A stretch of DNA of 64,000 nt from CAITSH01 sp945892985 (GTDB taxonomy: Bacteria > Pseudomonadota > Gammaproteobacteria > Burkholderiales > SG8-39), in NCBI GenBank assembly GCA_945892985.1, contig CAMDDU010000014.1, positions 31,522-95,521 of the forward strand. Reading direction: 5' to 3'. Shown here in pieces: positions 26,487 to 36,286 of this stretch; positions within the stretch are counted from its first letter, which is position 1; every line of letters begins with the position of its first letter. A program made the translations under genes and the position numbers. Below the pieces are notes generated by a model, which searched no databases, was not told the DNA's origin, and saw only the letters and a program-made list of their open reading frames with translations.

Positions 26487-29400
26487 TCAGGCTTTGGCTT
26501 TGATGAAGCCGGCGATATTGCCAAGCAACTCGTCTTCCTGAAAAGGCTTGCCAAGGTAGACATTCACACCGATCTCCTTGGCATAGGCGCGATGTTTGTC
26601 GGCCATGCGCGAAGTGATCATGATGATGGGGATGTGCTTCAGGCGCGCGTCGGCACGCACATTGCGCGACAGGTCGAAGCCGTCCATACGCGGCATTTCT
26701 ATATCCACCAGCATCACCGCCGGGGACATGTTTTGCAGTTGCTCCAGCGCATCGACACCGTCCTTCGCGGTAACGAACTGGTAGCCCTCGCGCGCGAGGA
26801 GACGGCCGGTGACCTTGCGCACGGTGAGCGAATCATCCACCACCATGATGACCGGCTCTTCGGGCGCCTCCGGAGGCGCCGCCACCGGCACAACCGGTAC
26901 TTCGGCCTCACCGGCCGACGGCTCCGTTGGCGCACGCTGGGCGAGGATGACCGGATTGAGGATGAGGACGATTTCACCCGTGCCCAGCACCGTGGCGCCG
27001 GTAATGCCGGGGATGCGGGCGATTTGCGGGCCGACGTTCTTGACGACGATTTCCTGGTTGCCCACCAGTTCGTCCACCTCGACCGCCACCACGTCGATGC
27101 CGCTGCGAAGGAACAGCAGGGGCGTCGTGCGCCGCGGCGCGGCAGCGGCCACCTTTGGCAGTGACAGAAGGCGCGGCAGGTGGTGCAGTTTGTAGCGGCG
27201 GTTGTGCAGTTCGGCGTGGCCGCTTTCATGCGCGGCGGCGATATCCTTGGGCCGCAGCTGCATGATCTGCTCGACCATCGATCCGGGCACGGCGAACATG
27301 CGGCCTGCGGCCCGCACCAGCACGGCTTGCGTCACCGCCAGCGTCAAGGGCAGATACAACGTAAATTTGGCACCCTTGCCTGGCTCGGTCTTGATTTCGA
27401 CGCGGCCACCCAACGCAACGACCTCGCTCTTCACCACGTCCATCCCAACGCCACGTCCGGCCAGCTGGGTCACATCCTCGGCGGTTGAAAAGCCCGGCTG
27501 GAAGATAAACTCCGCCAGCTCGCTATCGTTTGGCTGTTCGTCTTCGCGCATCAAACCCTGTTTGATGGCCTTTTCCCGGATGCGCGCCAGGTCGAGCCCA
27601 GCACCGTCGTCGGCGAGGGCCAGCACCACATCGTTGCCCTCCTGCCGCAGGTCGAGCCGGATCTCGCCGGTCTCGTTCTTGCCGGCCGCGAGGCGCCGCT
27701 CCGTCGATTCGAGCCCATGGGTAATGGCATTACGCAGCAGGTGCTCAAACGGCGCGGTAATGCGCTCGAGCACCGACCGGTCCATCTCCACCTGGCCGCC
27801 GCGGATGTCCAGGTTGGCGCGTTTGCCCAGCTCCTTTGCCGTCTGGCGGACGATGCGGTAGAGACGGTCGCCAATGGACGAAAAGGGCACCATGCGGATT
27901 CGCATCAGATCTTGCTGCAGGTCGCGGCTCATGCGCGACTGGGCGGCAAGGGCGGCGTCGGTTTCATCCACCGCGGCGGTGAGGTTCTGGTGCACGGTGC
28001 CAACGTCATTGACGCTTTCGGCCATCATGCGTGTGAGTTCCTGAAAGCGCGAGAAGCGGTCGAATTCGAGCGCGTCGAAACCCTCTTTTGTTTCAGTGAC
28101 GATCTGCTGCTTGGACTGCATTTGCGTCTCGGCCTGGATCTCGACCTCGCGCAATTGTGCGCGCAGGCGCCCCATATTGTCGGTGAGCTCCTGCAGCGCG
28201 GCCTTGAGCACACGCATCTCGCCTTCGATACGGGTGCGGGCGATACTCACTTCACCGGCCTGATTGACCAGGCCGTCAATCACATCAGCGCGAACCCGCA
28301 GCACACCGGCGCGCACACCCTCTATGTCCCGCGACACGGCCACGGTTTTCGTCTCAACGCCCCGGATCGCAACTGCCGACGCCACAACAGCCGCACCCGG
28401 TGCAGCCTCGACCGGCGCTTTGTCGACCGGCCCCTCAAGCCGCGGCCGATTCTGCAGCCGGTCAAGAAGGTAACCCATGCGATCGAGCGAGGTTTCCAGC
28501 CCGTCGAACAGCGACACCGGCAAGGAGCCGAGCGCGACTGCGTTCTCGATGCGCGTTTCCATGTGGTGGGTAAGCTCACCCAAGCCCATGGCGCCGGCCA
28601 TGCGCGCACTGCCTTTTAGCGTGTGCAGCAGGCGTTGCAGGTTCTGCCCAAGCGCTGCGTCCGCAGCATTGGCGCGCCAATCGCGCAAGGTATTGCCGAT
28701 AGCCGGCACCAGTTCACCGGCCTCCTCGAGGAACACCGGCAGCAGTTGCGGGTCGAGCTCGTCCTCCATGCGAGCCTGCCGGCGCTCGGTTTCGGCTTGC
28801 TCCAGTTCCGCCGCCATAGTGTTCTGTGACGGCGCAGCCGGCAAATCAATCACTTGTGCCAACGCAGGGGGGGGAGGAGGCGCTGTCTCTCCAATAGCGG
28901 GCTGATCAACAGCGGCGGCGCGCGCCAGCGTCGCCGCAGCCGTGGCGGCACTTGCCTCATTTTGCGCGTTCTGCGCCGCCGCCACCGCTGCGGTTTCAAG
29001 ACGTTCAATCAGCGCGCTTGCGGCATCCGGAGGAATGCATTCGCTGACGCGCATTGCCATGACATCGAGCGCGGCGACCGCCTCGGCAACCGATGCCTGG
29101 TCAAACTCACTGACTGTGTCATAGCAGAGCTGCTGCAACGCACGCTCTAGCGCTTGGCCAAGTTCACGCATGTCCTCCAAACGGATCGTTCCGGCTATGC
29201 CTGCGAGGGTATGCGACGCGCGCAAAAACCTATCACTGACTACGCCGTGGTCCCTGAGAACCTGAAGCTCGGCACGCATCACCGCCAGGTGCGCCGTCGT
29301 TTCACTGATGAAAATGCCGAACAGCGTGGGCGAAACACGAAGCTCGCCGATTTCAACCATGTCGTCCTCGGGAGGCAGGACGGCAACCGGGGCCGCCTCC

Positions 29401-31835
29401 TCGGCGGGCACGGGAACAGGCGCGAGCGGCTCCTCCCCGTGCCTCACACCTTCGGCCATTGCAATCAGCGCCTGTTCGTCGCTGGAACTGCCCCCCTGCT
29501 TGAGGCGTTCAACATTGACGCGAAAATAATCATGCGCAGCACGCACGAGAGCGGTCAGCGCCGGCGTTGCATCGCGCGCCTCCTGCAGCCAGATGTTGAT
29601 GATCTGCTCGACCGCCCAGGCCGCCTCACCAAGTCGTGTCAGCCCGACCATGCGACCGCTGCCCTTGAGTGTGTGAAAACCGCGGCGAATGACCGTTAGC
29701 GCCTCCTGATTTTGCGGTTGCGCTTCGCTAGTCGCGACATGGCGGGCAATACTCGCCAGCACTTCATCTGCCTCTTCGAGATAAACACCGAGCAACTCGG
29801 CGTCCACGATTTCATCCGTGGCATCGATCAGCTTTGTGGTCTCGGCCGAAGGCTCCGGTGCAGCGGTTCCCGGAACGATGCCTTCGATCGCCTCGGCGAG
29901 CGGCTGATGTGGCATCGCCCCGGATTTGTCCAGCATCGAGAGCGCTTCGCTCGCCTGGGTTTCCAGCCTCACGTCAGCTATCAGGCCGGCATCTTTCTGG
30001 ATTGACTCCAAGTTTTGCCGCAACTCCTGCTTGATGATCGAGTCGTTGGGTTTTTCCCTCCAGGCTTCGAACAGCGTTGCAGCATCTTTTTTCTGTTGCT
30101 CAAGCTCAGCCTCGACCGAACCGCCAAGACGCTGGGTACGTTCCATCGCGGTCTCGGGCACGCTTGGCTTGATCGGGCGTACGGCCAGATCAAAGTCGGC
30201 CTTGCCGTGCGCGAGCGCCTCGATATAAAAACCAAGCCCGGACAAAGCCTGGGCGACACGCTCAAAGTCTTCCGACTGCGGCGCATAGGTTTCGCTGGCG
30301 AAACGGCTTATGTCCTGACGGCACGCACCGAGCATGTCGCCGGCGCGGGTTTCGCCCAGAATGGACAGGGCGCCCAGTACCTGGCGTATGGGTTTGTCTA
30401 GGGCCGTGAGGTCTGCGCGCTTGGTGACATCGCGGAAAAATCCGTCCAGCGTTTGCTCTATGGCGCGCAGGTTCGCCTGGATTTCGGCCACCACCTGGTG
30501 CATGGCGAGCCGCTCCTGCGCACGACGCGACATTTCATCCAATAGCGGAATATGGGGCGCGCCGACCGGCGGACGCCCGAGAACGCACGCCTTTAACCTT
30601 TCCGCCATCACCTGCGCCTGCTGCGCAAACTCGGCGGCTACGCCGGCGTAGTTTTCAAGCGCGTTATCAAGAAGAAGCAAGGATGTCGCCACTTCCATGG
30701 CGACGACCTCGTTGGCTTTTTGTGCGCTACTGGCAAGCCAGACACCGATAAGGGCCAGCTCACGGGCGAGTACGGCCATTTCGGTCTTGGGCAATTTTTC
30801 CGCGCCCTCCTTGATCTGCGCGGCCAGATCCTTGAAAGCGCTCAGGCTGGGCTGGTGGCCTGAAGCGAATTTGTTCCAGGCGTCCTTCGCCTGCGTAACG
30901 TATTCGTGTAAAGCACGTACTTGCGGCTGTTCGGGCAGGGCCGCCGCACGCGCGGCATCACGCTCGGGGATGCTACCCTCAAGGGCGTAATTGTCGTGCA
31001 CATCGCGCAGCAGGTCGCTCGCCGGTGCCGCGTGTGCGACAAAATAAAGCGTCTCTCGAATCAAGCGTTCGGCGACATTCGCCGAGCCTTCTATCAGCCG
31101 TTTTAACTGCTGCTCAATGCGCATGCACATGCGCTTGGCATCGAGATCCGGGGGAAGCGCATTGTGGGCAAGCGCATCGCAAAAAGCCGCAGCCACCCAC
31201 CAGAAGTCCCGCTGTGTGGGCAATTGCTGCGCCGACTCGATCGCGCTGATAGCCTCGCGCATCTCGTTCGGGCCGGCGGCATCGTATTTTATCCATTTCA
31301 GCAAACCGCGTTGAAAGCGGCTGCGCTGATCGCGAAAGTACCCGGACGCCTGCTCGGGCGGCATTTGCGGGAGCACATCGGCGCGGCGCGGCGCCCTGTT
31401 CGCGAGGTCGGGGTAATACAGATCGGTCGGGTCGGCCTCGCGGCCGCTTGCCGCCAGCAACTCGCCGTAAGCACCGAGCAGCCGCAGCGGCTGATTGGAG
31501 ACCCCGTTAATCAACTGATCGAGATAATCGGAAAGTGCCGCGTACCCGCGCTGGGCCCGGCGGAAGTTCTCCCCGCTGCAGGGCAGGGTTTCACGCTCAA
31601 GGTTGGTAAGGAATGATTCGAGCTCCTCGGAAACACGGGTAACGCCGTCCAGCCCTACGACCTGCAACGCACCATGCGCTTGATGCAGGTGGGTTTGACT
31701 GGCTTTGAGCAGGCTTTTATCGGCGTTGTTCGCGGCGAATTTCTTCAGCGCATCGAGCGAACGCGCGAGTGACTGGTCAATCTCCCCTTTTACCCAGGAG
31801 AGCGGCCCAACATCAAATTCGACGCGCGAGTTCAT
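26487..31835 (-). CDS. chpA: ChpA/PilL-type multi-Hpt hybrid histidine kinase of the pilus chemosensory system
   Basis: A 1782-residue CheA-like kinase that controls type IV pilus function. The N-terminal 650 residues are helical and contain one degenerate Hpt-like segment (HQAHGALQ, residues 51-58). Three Hpt domains follow, with phosphoacceptor His at H721 and H1071 (both HTLKGS) and H875 (HTLAG, a variant). The dimerisation/ATPase region spans about 1170-1500, with N-box HLLRNAITHG (1365-1374), DDGAG (1409-1413) and GRGVGMD (1460-1466). A CheW domain covers about 1500-1635. A C-terminal receiver has D1667-D1668, phosphoacceptor D1711, T1741 and K1763. It is shorter than the roughly 2470-residue Pseudomonas protein and has fewer Hpt modules. 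It is last in the pilG-pilH-pilI-pilJ-chpA operon. Confidence 0.95.
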   Translation of the reverse strand: MNSRVEFDVGPLSWVKGEIDQSLARSLDALKKFAANNADKSLLKASQTHLHQAHGALQVVGLDGVTRVSEELESFLTNLERETLPCSGENFRRAQRGYAALSDYLDQLINGVSNQPLRLLGAYGELLAASGREADPTDLYYPDLANRAPRRADVLPQMPPEQASGYFRDQRSRFQRGLLKWIKYDAAGPNEMREAISAIESAQQLPTQRDFWWVAAAFCDALAHNALPPDLDAKRMCMRIEQQLKRLIEGSANVAERLIRETLYFVAHAAPASDLLRDVHDNYALEGSIPERDAARAAALPEQPQVRALHEYVTQAKDAWNKFASGHQPSLSAFKDLAAQIKEGAEKLPKTEMAVLARELALIGVWLASSAQKANEVVAMEVATSLLLLDNALENYAGVAAEFAQQAQVMAERLKACVLGRPPVGAPHIPLLDEMSRRAQERLAMHQVVAEIQANLRAIEQTLDGFFRDVTKRADLTALDKPIRQVLGALSILGETRAGDMLGACRQDISRFASETYAPQSEDFERVAQALSGLGFYIEALAHGKADFDLAVRPIKPSVPETAMERTQRLGGSVEAELEQQKKDAATLFEAWREKPNDSIIKQELRQNLESIQKDAGLIADVRLETQASEALSMLDKSGAMPHQPLAEAIEGIVPGTAAPEPSAETTKLIDATDEIVDAELLGVYLEEADEVLASIARHVATSEAQPQNQEALTVIRRGFHTLKGSGRMVGLTRLGEAAWAVEQIINIWLQEARDATPALTALVRAAHDYFRVNVERLKQGGSSSDEQALIAMAEGVRHGEEPLAPVPVPAEEAAPVAVLPPEDDMVEIGELRVSPTLFGIFISETTAHLAVMRAELQVLRDHGVVSDRFLRASHTLAGIAGTIRLEDMRELGQALERALQQLCYDTVSEFDQASVAEAVAALDVMAMRVSECIPPDAASALIERLETAAVAAAQNAQNEASAATAAATLARAAAVDQPAIGETAPPPPPALAQVIDLPAAPSQNTMAAELEQAETERRQARMEDELDPQLLPVFLEEAGELVPAIGNTLRDWRANAADAALGQNLQRLLHTLKGSARMAGAMGLGELTHHMETRIENAVALGSLPVSLFDGLETSLDRMGYLLDRLQNRPRLEGPVDKAPVEAAPGAAVVASAVAIRGVETKTVAVSRDIEGVRAGVLRVRADVIDGLVNQAGEVSIARTRIEGEMRVLKAALQELTDNMGRLRAQLREVEIQAETQMQSKQQIVTETKEGFDALEFDRFSRFQELTRMMAESVNDVGTVHQNLTAAVDETDAALAAQSRMSRDLQQDLMRIRMVPFSSIGDRLYRIVRQTAKELGKRANLDIRGGQVEMDRSVLERITAPFEHLLRNAITHGLESTERRLAAGKNETGEIRLDLRQEGNDVVLALADDGAGLDLARIREKAIKQGLMREDEQPNDSELAEFIFQPGFSTAEDVTQLAGRGVGMDVVKSEVVALGGRVEIKTEPGKGAKFTLYLPLTLAVTQAVLVRAAGRMFAVPGSMVEQIMQLRPKDIAAAHESGHAELHNRRYKLHHLPRLLSLPKVAAAAPRRTTPLLFLRSGIDVVAVEVDELVGNQEIVVKNVGPQIARIPGITGATVLGTGEIVLILNPVILAQRAPTEPSAGEAEVPVVPVAAPPEAPEEPVIMVVDDSLTVRKVTGRLLAREGYQFVTAKDGVDALEQLQNMSPAVMLVDIEMPRMDGFDLSRNVRADARLKHIPIIMITSRMADKHRAYAKEIGVNVYLGKPFQEDELLGNIAGFIKAKA

Positions 31836-31862
31836 CGTGAGTTGATCGGCTGCGTGAGGCGG

Positions 31863-34109
31863 TCAAGCGATCTTGAAGTTGGAGACCGAGCCCTTGAGCT
31901 CCTCGGCCAGATCCGAAATCTGCCCGATGGACACCGCCGTTTGCTGCGTGCCCTCGGTCGTTTGTTTGGTGATCGCCAGGATGTCCTGCATATTGGCGGC
32001 AACCGCGCCGGCGATGTGCGCCTGCTGCTTGGTGGTTCCGGCAATACCCTCGATCAGTTCTGCCAGCCTGGTCGACACCTGGCTGATCTCGCCAAGGGCC
32101 TGACCCGCGTTATCGGATAGCTTGGCGCCCTCAACCACGCCCTGGGTGCTTTTTTCCATCGCCGCCACCGCCTCCTGGGTATCGGTCTGGATGGTTTTGA
32201 CGATGGCGCCGATTTGCTTGGTCGCCTCAGCCGAGCGTTCCGCGAGTCGCTGCACCTCTTCGGCCACCACCGTAAACCCGCGCCCGGCCTCGCCCGCCGA
32301 TGCCGCCTGGATCGCGGCGTTGAGCGCGAGCACGTTGGTCTGTTCCGTGATGTCCGTGATCAGTTCGACGATCTCGCCGATCTCCTGCGAGGACTCACCC
32401 AAGCGCTTGATGCGCTTGGCCGTGTCCTGGATCTGCTCGCGAATTTCGCTCATGCCAGAAATCGAGTTTTGCACCGCTGCCGTGCCTTTCTGGGCCGCCG
32501 CGAGGGACTGGCGCGCCACCGTCGCCGACTCCTCGGCGCTGGTCGACACATTGTTAATGGCGGTGGCCATCGACAATACCGAGTTCGAGGTCTCTAGAAT
32601 TTCCTCGGATTGCTTTTCAGCCGCCGCCAGCAATCGCGTAGAGGTCTCACGCGCGGCATCGGTGGCGTTTGAAACCTGGGCCGCAGCCTTGTTGATCCGG
32701 CCAACCAGTACGCGCAACTCTTCAATGGTGTAGTTAACCGAGTCCGCAATGGCGCCGGTGATATCCTCGCTCACCGTTGCGCTCACCGTCAAATCACCGT
32801 CGGCGAGGCTGCCCATTTCATTCATCAGACGCAGAATGGCGTCTTGATTGGACTGGTTCTGGCGCGCGGCATCCTGCCTCTGGCGTTCCGACTCTTGCGC
32901 CTGTTGCTGAATGTCATCCCGATACACCTTGATCATTAAAAGTATGACGCCAATGGTGAGGAGCACGAAAAATGTCATGGCGGCAAAGTTCCGCGCGCGC
33001 CCTGCAAGTTCCTCCTGGTACGCATCAGCAAGTTTTTGCGTGGCATTCAGAAGATTCTCCGAATCTGCCAATACGGCCCGTCCCGCAGCCTTCGCGTTGA
33101 CGAGGTTCTGAAGACCGCCGAGTATGTCTGCGATGGCCGGCTGAAACTCCTTGTAGGCAGTCTCAAGCTCGGTCAGTTTGCCCGCGGTCTCGCTATCCTT
33201 GGTCGCACCCACGCGCAGTGCGTCGCTGCCTTTCATCAAACCCTGCAGGATGTCGCGGAAGGTATTGGTGTCCTTGCCCATGAGGAACGCGACTTCGGGG
33301 TCGACAACCTCGGAGGCGAGCATGTTGTTCGCATTTTTAGCCAGTCGTTGCGTCAGCATGACCAGCTGGCCGGACAACGCGACTTCACGTTGCGCCGAGC
33401 CCAATTGCAGCTTGAGCGCCGAAACCTGCTCCGCGATGTCGAGCAGTGCCGGATTACGCGAATTGATGCTGCGCACCGAAGAACCCAGGGTAACCAGGTT
33501 TTTTTGCTGTGCCTGAACCAACACGAGGTTCTTGTTGGTTTTCTCCCATTCCTGCATCAGCGCCTCGAGCATGGGTTGAACCTGATCTGAGGTGGCGGGA
33601 AGTTTTACGCCACCGGGTGCATCGCCGCCGTTGCTCAGCAAGGCGAGCAGGCCGCTGAATGTGTCACGCGCATCGCGCAGGCGACGGAAGGCTTCGGCGC
33701 TGCCCTGCAATCCACCCTGCGTTTCTTTGGCAATCCGCTGCGACAGCATGCGCATCTGGCCCGCCGCAGAAACATACACCGTGCCGTTTGTCGCCATACG
33801 CACGTCGACGAACACGAGCGCTGCGGTGACCACCAGACAGGCCAGGATAATGGCGCCCAGAATCTGGTACTGTCGGCTGGCCGCCATCTTGCCAATCAAG
33901 GGCAGTGGTGCGCCAGAACGAAGCGCCTCCTGCCTGGCATTTTCCATCACCGTTGTTGCACCCCGTATGACCAGGGTGGAATGCATCGCCGGGTTGGCAG
34001 CCTTGGGCTTGGCTGTGGCAAGCGCAGACGCTTTTGCCGTATCGGTCTGCTTATTTTGTTTTTGGGGCTTGCCTTTGCCGAATTTCAATTCAGGCAGTTT
34101 GAATGCCAT
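31863..34109 (-). CDS. pilJ: PilJ-type methyl-accepting chemotaxis protein
   Basis: 748 residues. After a cytoplasmic Lys/Ala-rich N-terminus of about 75 residues comes a first membrane helix near 82-103. The periplasmic region follows, with two PilJ-type helical repeats marked by [12 protein letters not shown] (about 118-129) and [12 protein letters not shown] (about 248-259). A second membrane helix spans about 375-396. The C-terminal half is the signalling coiled coil with the conserved hairpin region [20 protein letters not shown]. It should sense surface or pilus-related signals and control ChpA through PilI. A 27-bp gap separates it from chpA and 74 bp from pilI. Confidence 0.95.
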   Translation of the reverse strand: MAFKLPELKFGKGKPQKQNKQTDTAKASALATAKPKAANPAMHSTLVIRGATTVMENARQEALRSGAPLPLIGKMAASRQYQILGAIILACLVVTAALVFVDVRMATNGTVYVSAAGQMRMLSQRIAKETQGGLQGSAEAFRRLRDARDTFSGLLALLSNGGDAPGGVKLPATSDQVQPMLEALMQEWEKTNKNLVLVQAQQKNLVTLGSSVRSINSRNPALLDIAEQVSALKLQLGSAQREVALSGQLVMLTQRLAKNANNMLASEVVDPEVAFLMGKDTNTFRDILQGLMKGSDALRVGATKDSETAGKLTELETAYKEFQPAIADILGGLQNLVNAKAAGRAVLADSENLLNATQKLADAYQEELAGRARNFAAMTFFVLLTIGVILLMIKVYRDDIQQQAQESERQRQDAARQNQSNQDAILRLMNEMGSLADGDLTVSATVSEDITGAIADSVNYTIEELRVLVGRINKAAAQVSNATDAARETSTRLLAAAEKQSEEILETSNSVLSMATAINNVSTSAEESATVARQSLAAAQKGTAAVQNSISGMSEIREQIQDTAKRIKRLGESSQEIGEIVELITDITEQTNVLALNAAIQAASAGEAGRGFTVVAEEVQRLAERSAEATKQIGAIVKTIQTDTQEAVAAMEKSTQGVVEGAKLSDNAGQALGEISQVSTRLAELIEGIAGTTKQQAHIAGAVAANMQDILAITKQTTEGTQQTAVSIGQISDLAEELKGSVSNFKIA

Positions 34110-34183
34110 ACACCCTCCAGATCGTTCGCGTTGGTTACGTCATTTGCCAAAATGGGCTTGCATGCTCCGGTGCCCTCTCGTCC

Positions 34184-34696
34184 TCAGACACCCGCGTGCA
34201 AAAAATCGTCGTGTCGCACCAATTCACCGGCCGCAAGCTCCTGCCACAGACGTCCCTCCGAATCACGGTAACTCGCCGCAATCCAGCGCGGTAAGTCAGC
34301 CGCGTTGTCTTGCTCAAGTTGCTGCACGTTGCGCAGGCCTGTCATGCGACTGATGAGTAAGGCCGCGTTGACCTTATAACGCCCGGCGAGCACGATGATT
34401 CGCGCTTCCGCCGTCCGGGGTGTCGGCTCCCCGCCCATGAAAAGCGCCAAATCAATGACGCTATGCAAATTGCCGCGGATATTCGCCAAGCCGAGAAACC
34501 ATGCTTGCGTGAGCGGCACCGAGGTCACCTGCGGCAGCGGCAGCACTTCGCCCGCTTCATCAAGGCGGAGCAACAAGTTGGCCCCCCCGACCTGAATCCC
34601 AAGCCGTGACCCCGACGTGGACTGATCGGCCGCGCCTTTAAGGCGCTCGACCAGTTCTTGCTGGAAGTCGCGAAGGCTGGTTTTCTTGATCGCCAC
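34184..34696 (-). CDS. pilI: PilI, CheW-like coupling protein of the pilus chemosensory system
   Basis: A 170-residue protein with a single CheW domain (about residues 30-160), including GIQVGGANLLLRLDEAGEVLP, the LGLANIRGNLHSVIDLALFMG segment typical of CheW and the C-terminal RLWQELAAGELV. It links the receptor PilJ to the kinase ChpA. It lies 24 bp after pilH and before pilJ, the standard order. The protein is cytoplasmic. Confidence 0.92.
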   Translation of the reverse strand: MAIKKTSLRDFQQELVERLKGAADQSTSGSRLGIQVGGANLLLRLDEAGEVLPLPQVTSVPLTQAWFLGLANIRGNLHSVIDLALFMGGEPTPRTAEARIIVLAGRYKVNAALLISRMTGLRNVQQLEQDNAADLPRWIAASYRDSEGRLWQELAAGELVRHDDFLHAGV

Positions 34697-34720
34697 GATG
34701 TTTTCTGCCCTTGCCGCCGC

Positions 34721-35086
34721 CTAGCCCAAGGCGGCAATTTTGCCCAGCAGTTGGCCGGCATCAACCGGTTTGGTGAGGTATTCCTTGGCGCCCTGACGCA
34801 TTCCCCACACCTTGTCCGTTTCCTGATCCTTGCTGGTGCACATGATCACCGGTATGTGCCTGGTAGCCTCGTCGCGCGTGATGTTGCGCGTCGCCTGAAA
34901 CCCGTTTAGACCGGGCATCACCACATCCATCAAAATCAAGTCGGGCATTTCAGCCTTGGACTTGTTGATGCCTTCCTCTCCGTTTTCGGCGAGCACCACC
35001 TGGAATCCGGCCTTGGTCAGTGTCTCCAGCATGAACTGGCGCTCAGTTGCCGAGTCGTCCACTACGAGAATTTTCTTGATAGTCAT
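34721..35086 (-). CDS. pilH: PilH, single-domain response regulator
   Basis: 121 residues from the ATG at 35086, preceded by AAGGGAACTGAAA; a longer frame from 35176 has no site. It is a canonical receiver: KKILVVDDSATERQFMLETL, phosphoacceptor Asp in DLILMDVVMPGLNGFQATR (about D52), T/S in VIMCTSKDQ and K in YLTKPVDAGQLL. In the Pseudomonas system PilH and PilG are the two outputs of ChpA, affecting retraction and extension. It lies 58 bp after pilG. Confidence 0.95.
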   Translation of the reverse strand: MTIKKILVVDDSATERQFMLETLTKAGFQVVLAENGEEGINKSKAEMPDLILMDVVMPGLNGFQATRNITRDEATRHIPVIMCTSKDQETDKVWGMRQGAKEYLTKPVDAGQLLGKIAALG

Positions 35087-35144
35087 TTTCAGTTCCCTTG
35101 CGTCTGTGTTCGGTGTCTTGTGTCTTTTGTCTTGGTTCTGGTTT

Positions 35145-35543
35145 CTAAACTGCCCGTTGCGGCGCGTACGCGGCAACGGTCTTGAGCAAGCTATCCTTGG
35201 CGAACGGCTTGGTCAGATATTCATCCGAGCCCACCATGCGCCCTCGCGCGCGATCGAACAGCCCATCCTTGGACGACAGCATGATTACGGGCGTGCCAGA
35301 GAACCGCGGATTTTTTTTGATCAGGGCACAGGTCTGGTAGCCATCGAGGCGCGGCATCATGATGTCGACAAACACGACATCGGGCTGGTGGTCGGTGATC
35401 TTTGACAACGCGTCAAAGCCATCCTCCGCAAGAATGACCTTACATCCAGCTTGCACGAGAAAAATTTCCGCACTCCGGCGTATGGTGTTCGAGTCATCGA
35501 TCACCATAACCTTGACCCCGGATAGACTGACCGTGTCGTTCAC
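35145..35543 (-). CDS. pilG: PilG, single-domain response regulator
   Basis: 132 residues from the GTG at 35543, which has AGGGAACC about ten bases upstream; a longer frame begins at 35582. The receiver is intact: VKVMVIDDSNTIRRSAEIFL, phosphoacceptor Asp in DVVFVDIMMPRLDGYQ, S in MLSSKDGLFDRARG and K in YLTKPFAKDSLL. It should be phosphorylated by ChpA and promote pilus extension and twitching. It is the first gene of the chemosensory operon and is preceded by two related promoter-like modules. Confidence 0.93.
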   Translation of the reverse strand: MNDTVSLSGVKVMVIDDSNTIRRSAEIFLVQAGCKVILAEDGFDALSKITDHQPDVVFVDIMMPRLDGYQTCALIKKNPRFSGTPVIMLSSKDGLFDRARGRMVGSDEYLTKPFAKDSLLKTVAAYAPQRAV

Positions 35544-35636
35544 TGATCTGGTTCCCTGTGCGCCCGCCCGGTCCGCTGCCAAGCACGATCTTGGGCAAAG
35601 TCTTGATCACGTGGCGGAGCCCCGTAATCGACGCAG

Positions 35637-35664
35637 ACTATGCATTTAAATTGTTTAAAAACAG
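35637..35664 (-). promoter_or_regulatory. Proximal promoter module upstream of pilG
   Basis: On the minus strand: CTGTTT (complement of 35659-35664), a 16-bp spacer and CATAGT (complement of 35637-35642), then CTGCGTC. It lies about 94 bp before the pilG start. It is a copy of the module at 35830-35857, with the same spacing and the same downstream TGCGTC. Confidence 0.5.
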
Positions 35665-35829
35665 TAAATTACAGAGCAATCCTTAATACCCAAAACGGAC
35701 AAATTACCGACAGGCGCACTGCTATTCCGGACACCTCTTTAGGCCGCACCGGCCACGGCGCTTCCTCGGTTTCCATCATTTCGATATCTACCTGCTTGAG
35801 CCCCTATCCGCGCCCTGCAATTGACGCAA

Positions 35830-35857
35830 ACTATACGCCTAAATGATTACAAAACAA
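35830..35857 (-). promoter_or_regulatory. Distal promoter module upstream of pilG
   Basis: On the minus strand: TTGTTT (complement of 35852-35857), a 16-bp spacer and TATAGT (complement of 35830-35835), then TTGCGTC. This copy matches the sigma-70 consensus better than the proximal one. Confidence 0.55.
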
Positions 35858-35917
35858 ATCGTTACAAAGCATTTCTAAGGCAGATTGAGGCATTTGACGC
35901 CGCGCTGTCCAGCCAAT

Positions 35918-35940
35918 GCCTGATAGGCCTTTTATCAGGC
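35918..35940. other. Inverted repeat after the rubredoxin gene
   Basis: GCCTGATA, loop GGCCTTT, TATCAGGC: a perfect 8-bp stem just downstream of the rubredoxin stop. There is no T-run on either strand, so it may protect the mRNA end or assist termination, but it is not a classical terminator. Confidence 0.4.
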
Positions 35941-35957
35941 GTGGTCCGCCGGTATTT

Positions 35958-36146
35958 TCAGACTTCCACCATCTCGAAATCTTCCTTGCGCGCACCGCAT
36001 TCGGGGCATGTCCAGTTCATCGGAACATCGTCCCAGCGCGTTCCGGGCGCGATGCCCTCCTCGGGTAATCCAGCCTGCTCATCGTAGATCCAACCACAAA
36101 TGAGGCACATCCAAGTCTTGTATTCAGTAGTGACGATCATATTCAA
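35958..36146 (-). CDS. rubA: Rubredoxin
   Basis: 62 residues, a full-length rubredoxin. Iron is held by C14 and C17 (CLIC) and by C47 and C50 (CPEC), with the usual [13 protein letters not shown] and [12 protein letters not shown] surroundings. It is an electron carrier in the cytoplasm, partner of oxidases, hydroxylases or rubredoxin reductases. The start may be the second Met at residue 3. It stands alone, divergent from thiD and upstream of the pilG promoter region on the same strand. Confidence 0.95.
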   Translation of the reverse strand: MNMIVTTEYKTWMCLICGWIYDEQAGLPEEGIAPGTRWDDVPMNWTCPECGARKEDFEMVEV

Positions 36147-36286
36147 AGGTAGGTTAAAATGGTCTCCCGCATCTTACCTTGTTGCTCTCCATGCTTCTAG
36201 GTTTGGTTCGATCCCTTTGTGACATGGGGTTTCTCCCCTCATCCCACGCGACCGCGCCCGAAATGCCTCACAGGTAGCACCTCCGA

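Larger units (their letters stand above)
35626..35873. repeat. Degenerate direct repeat carrying the two pilG promoter modules
   Basis: The segments starting at 35626 and 35819 agree at 20 of 26 positions at first (AATyGACGCArACTATrC and so on, ending TAAAT). Similarity continues through AAACA and TTACArAGCA to about 35680 and 35873. The offset is 193 bp. The region holds no gene. Confidence 0.55.

Noticed and set aside
26230..26541. A 103-codon plus-strand frame crossing the terminator at 26370-26400
   Set aside because: It reads through the strong terminator and into the end of chpA, and its composition is not protein-like.
36147..36286. A search for a TPP riboswitch before thiD
   Set aside because: The CTGAGA and related TPP-box signatures were not found in the 140 bp upstream.
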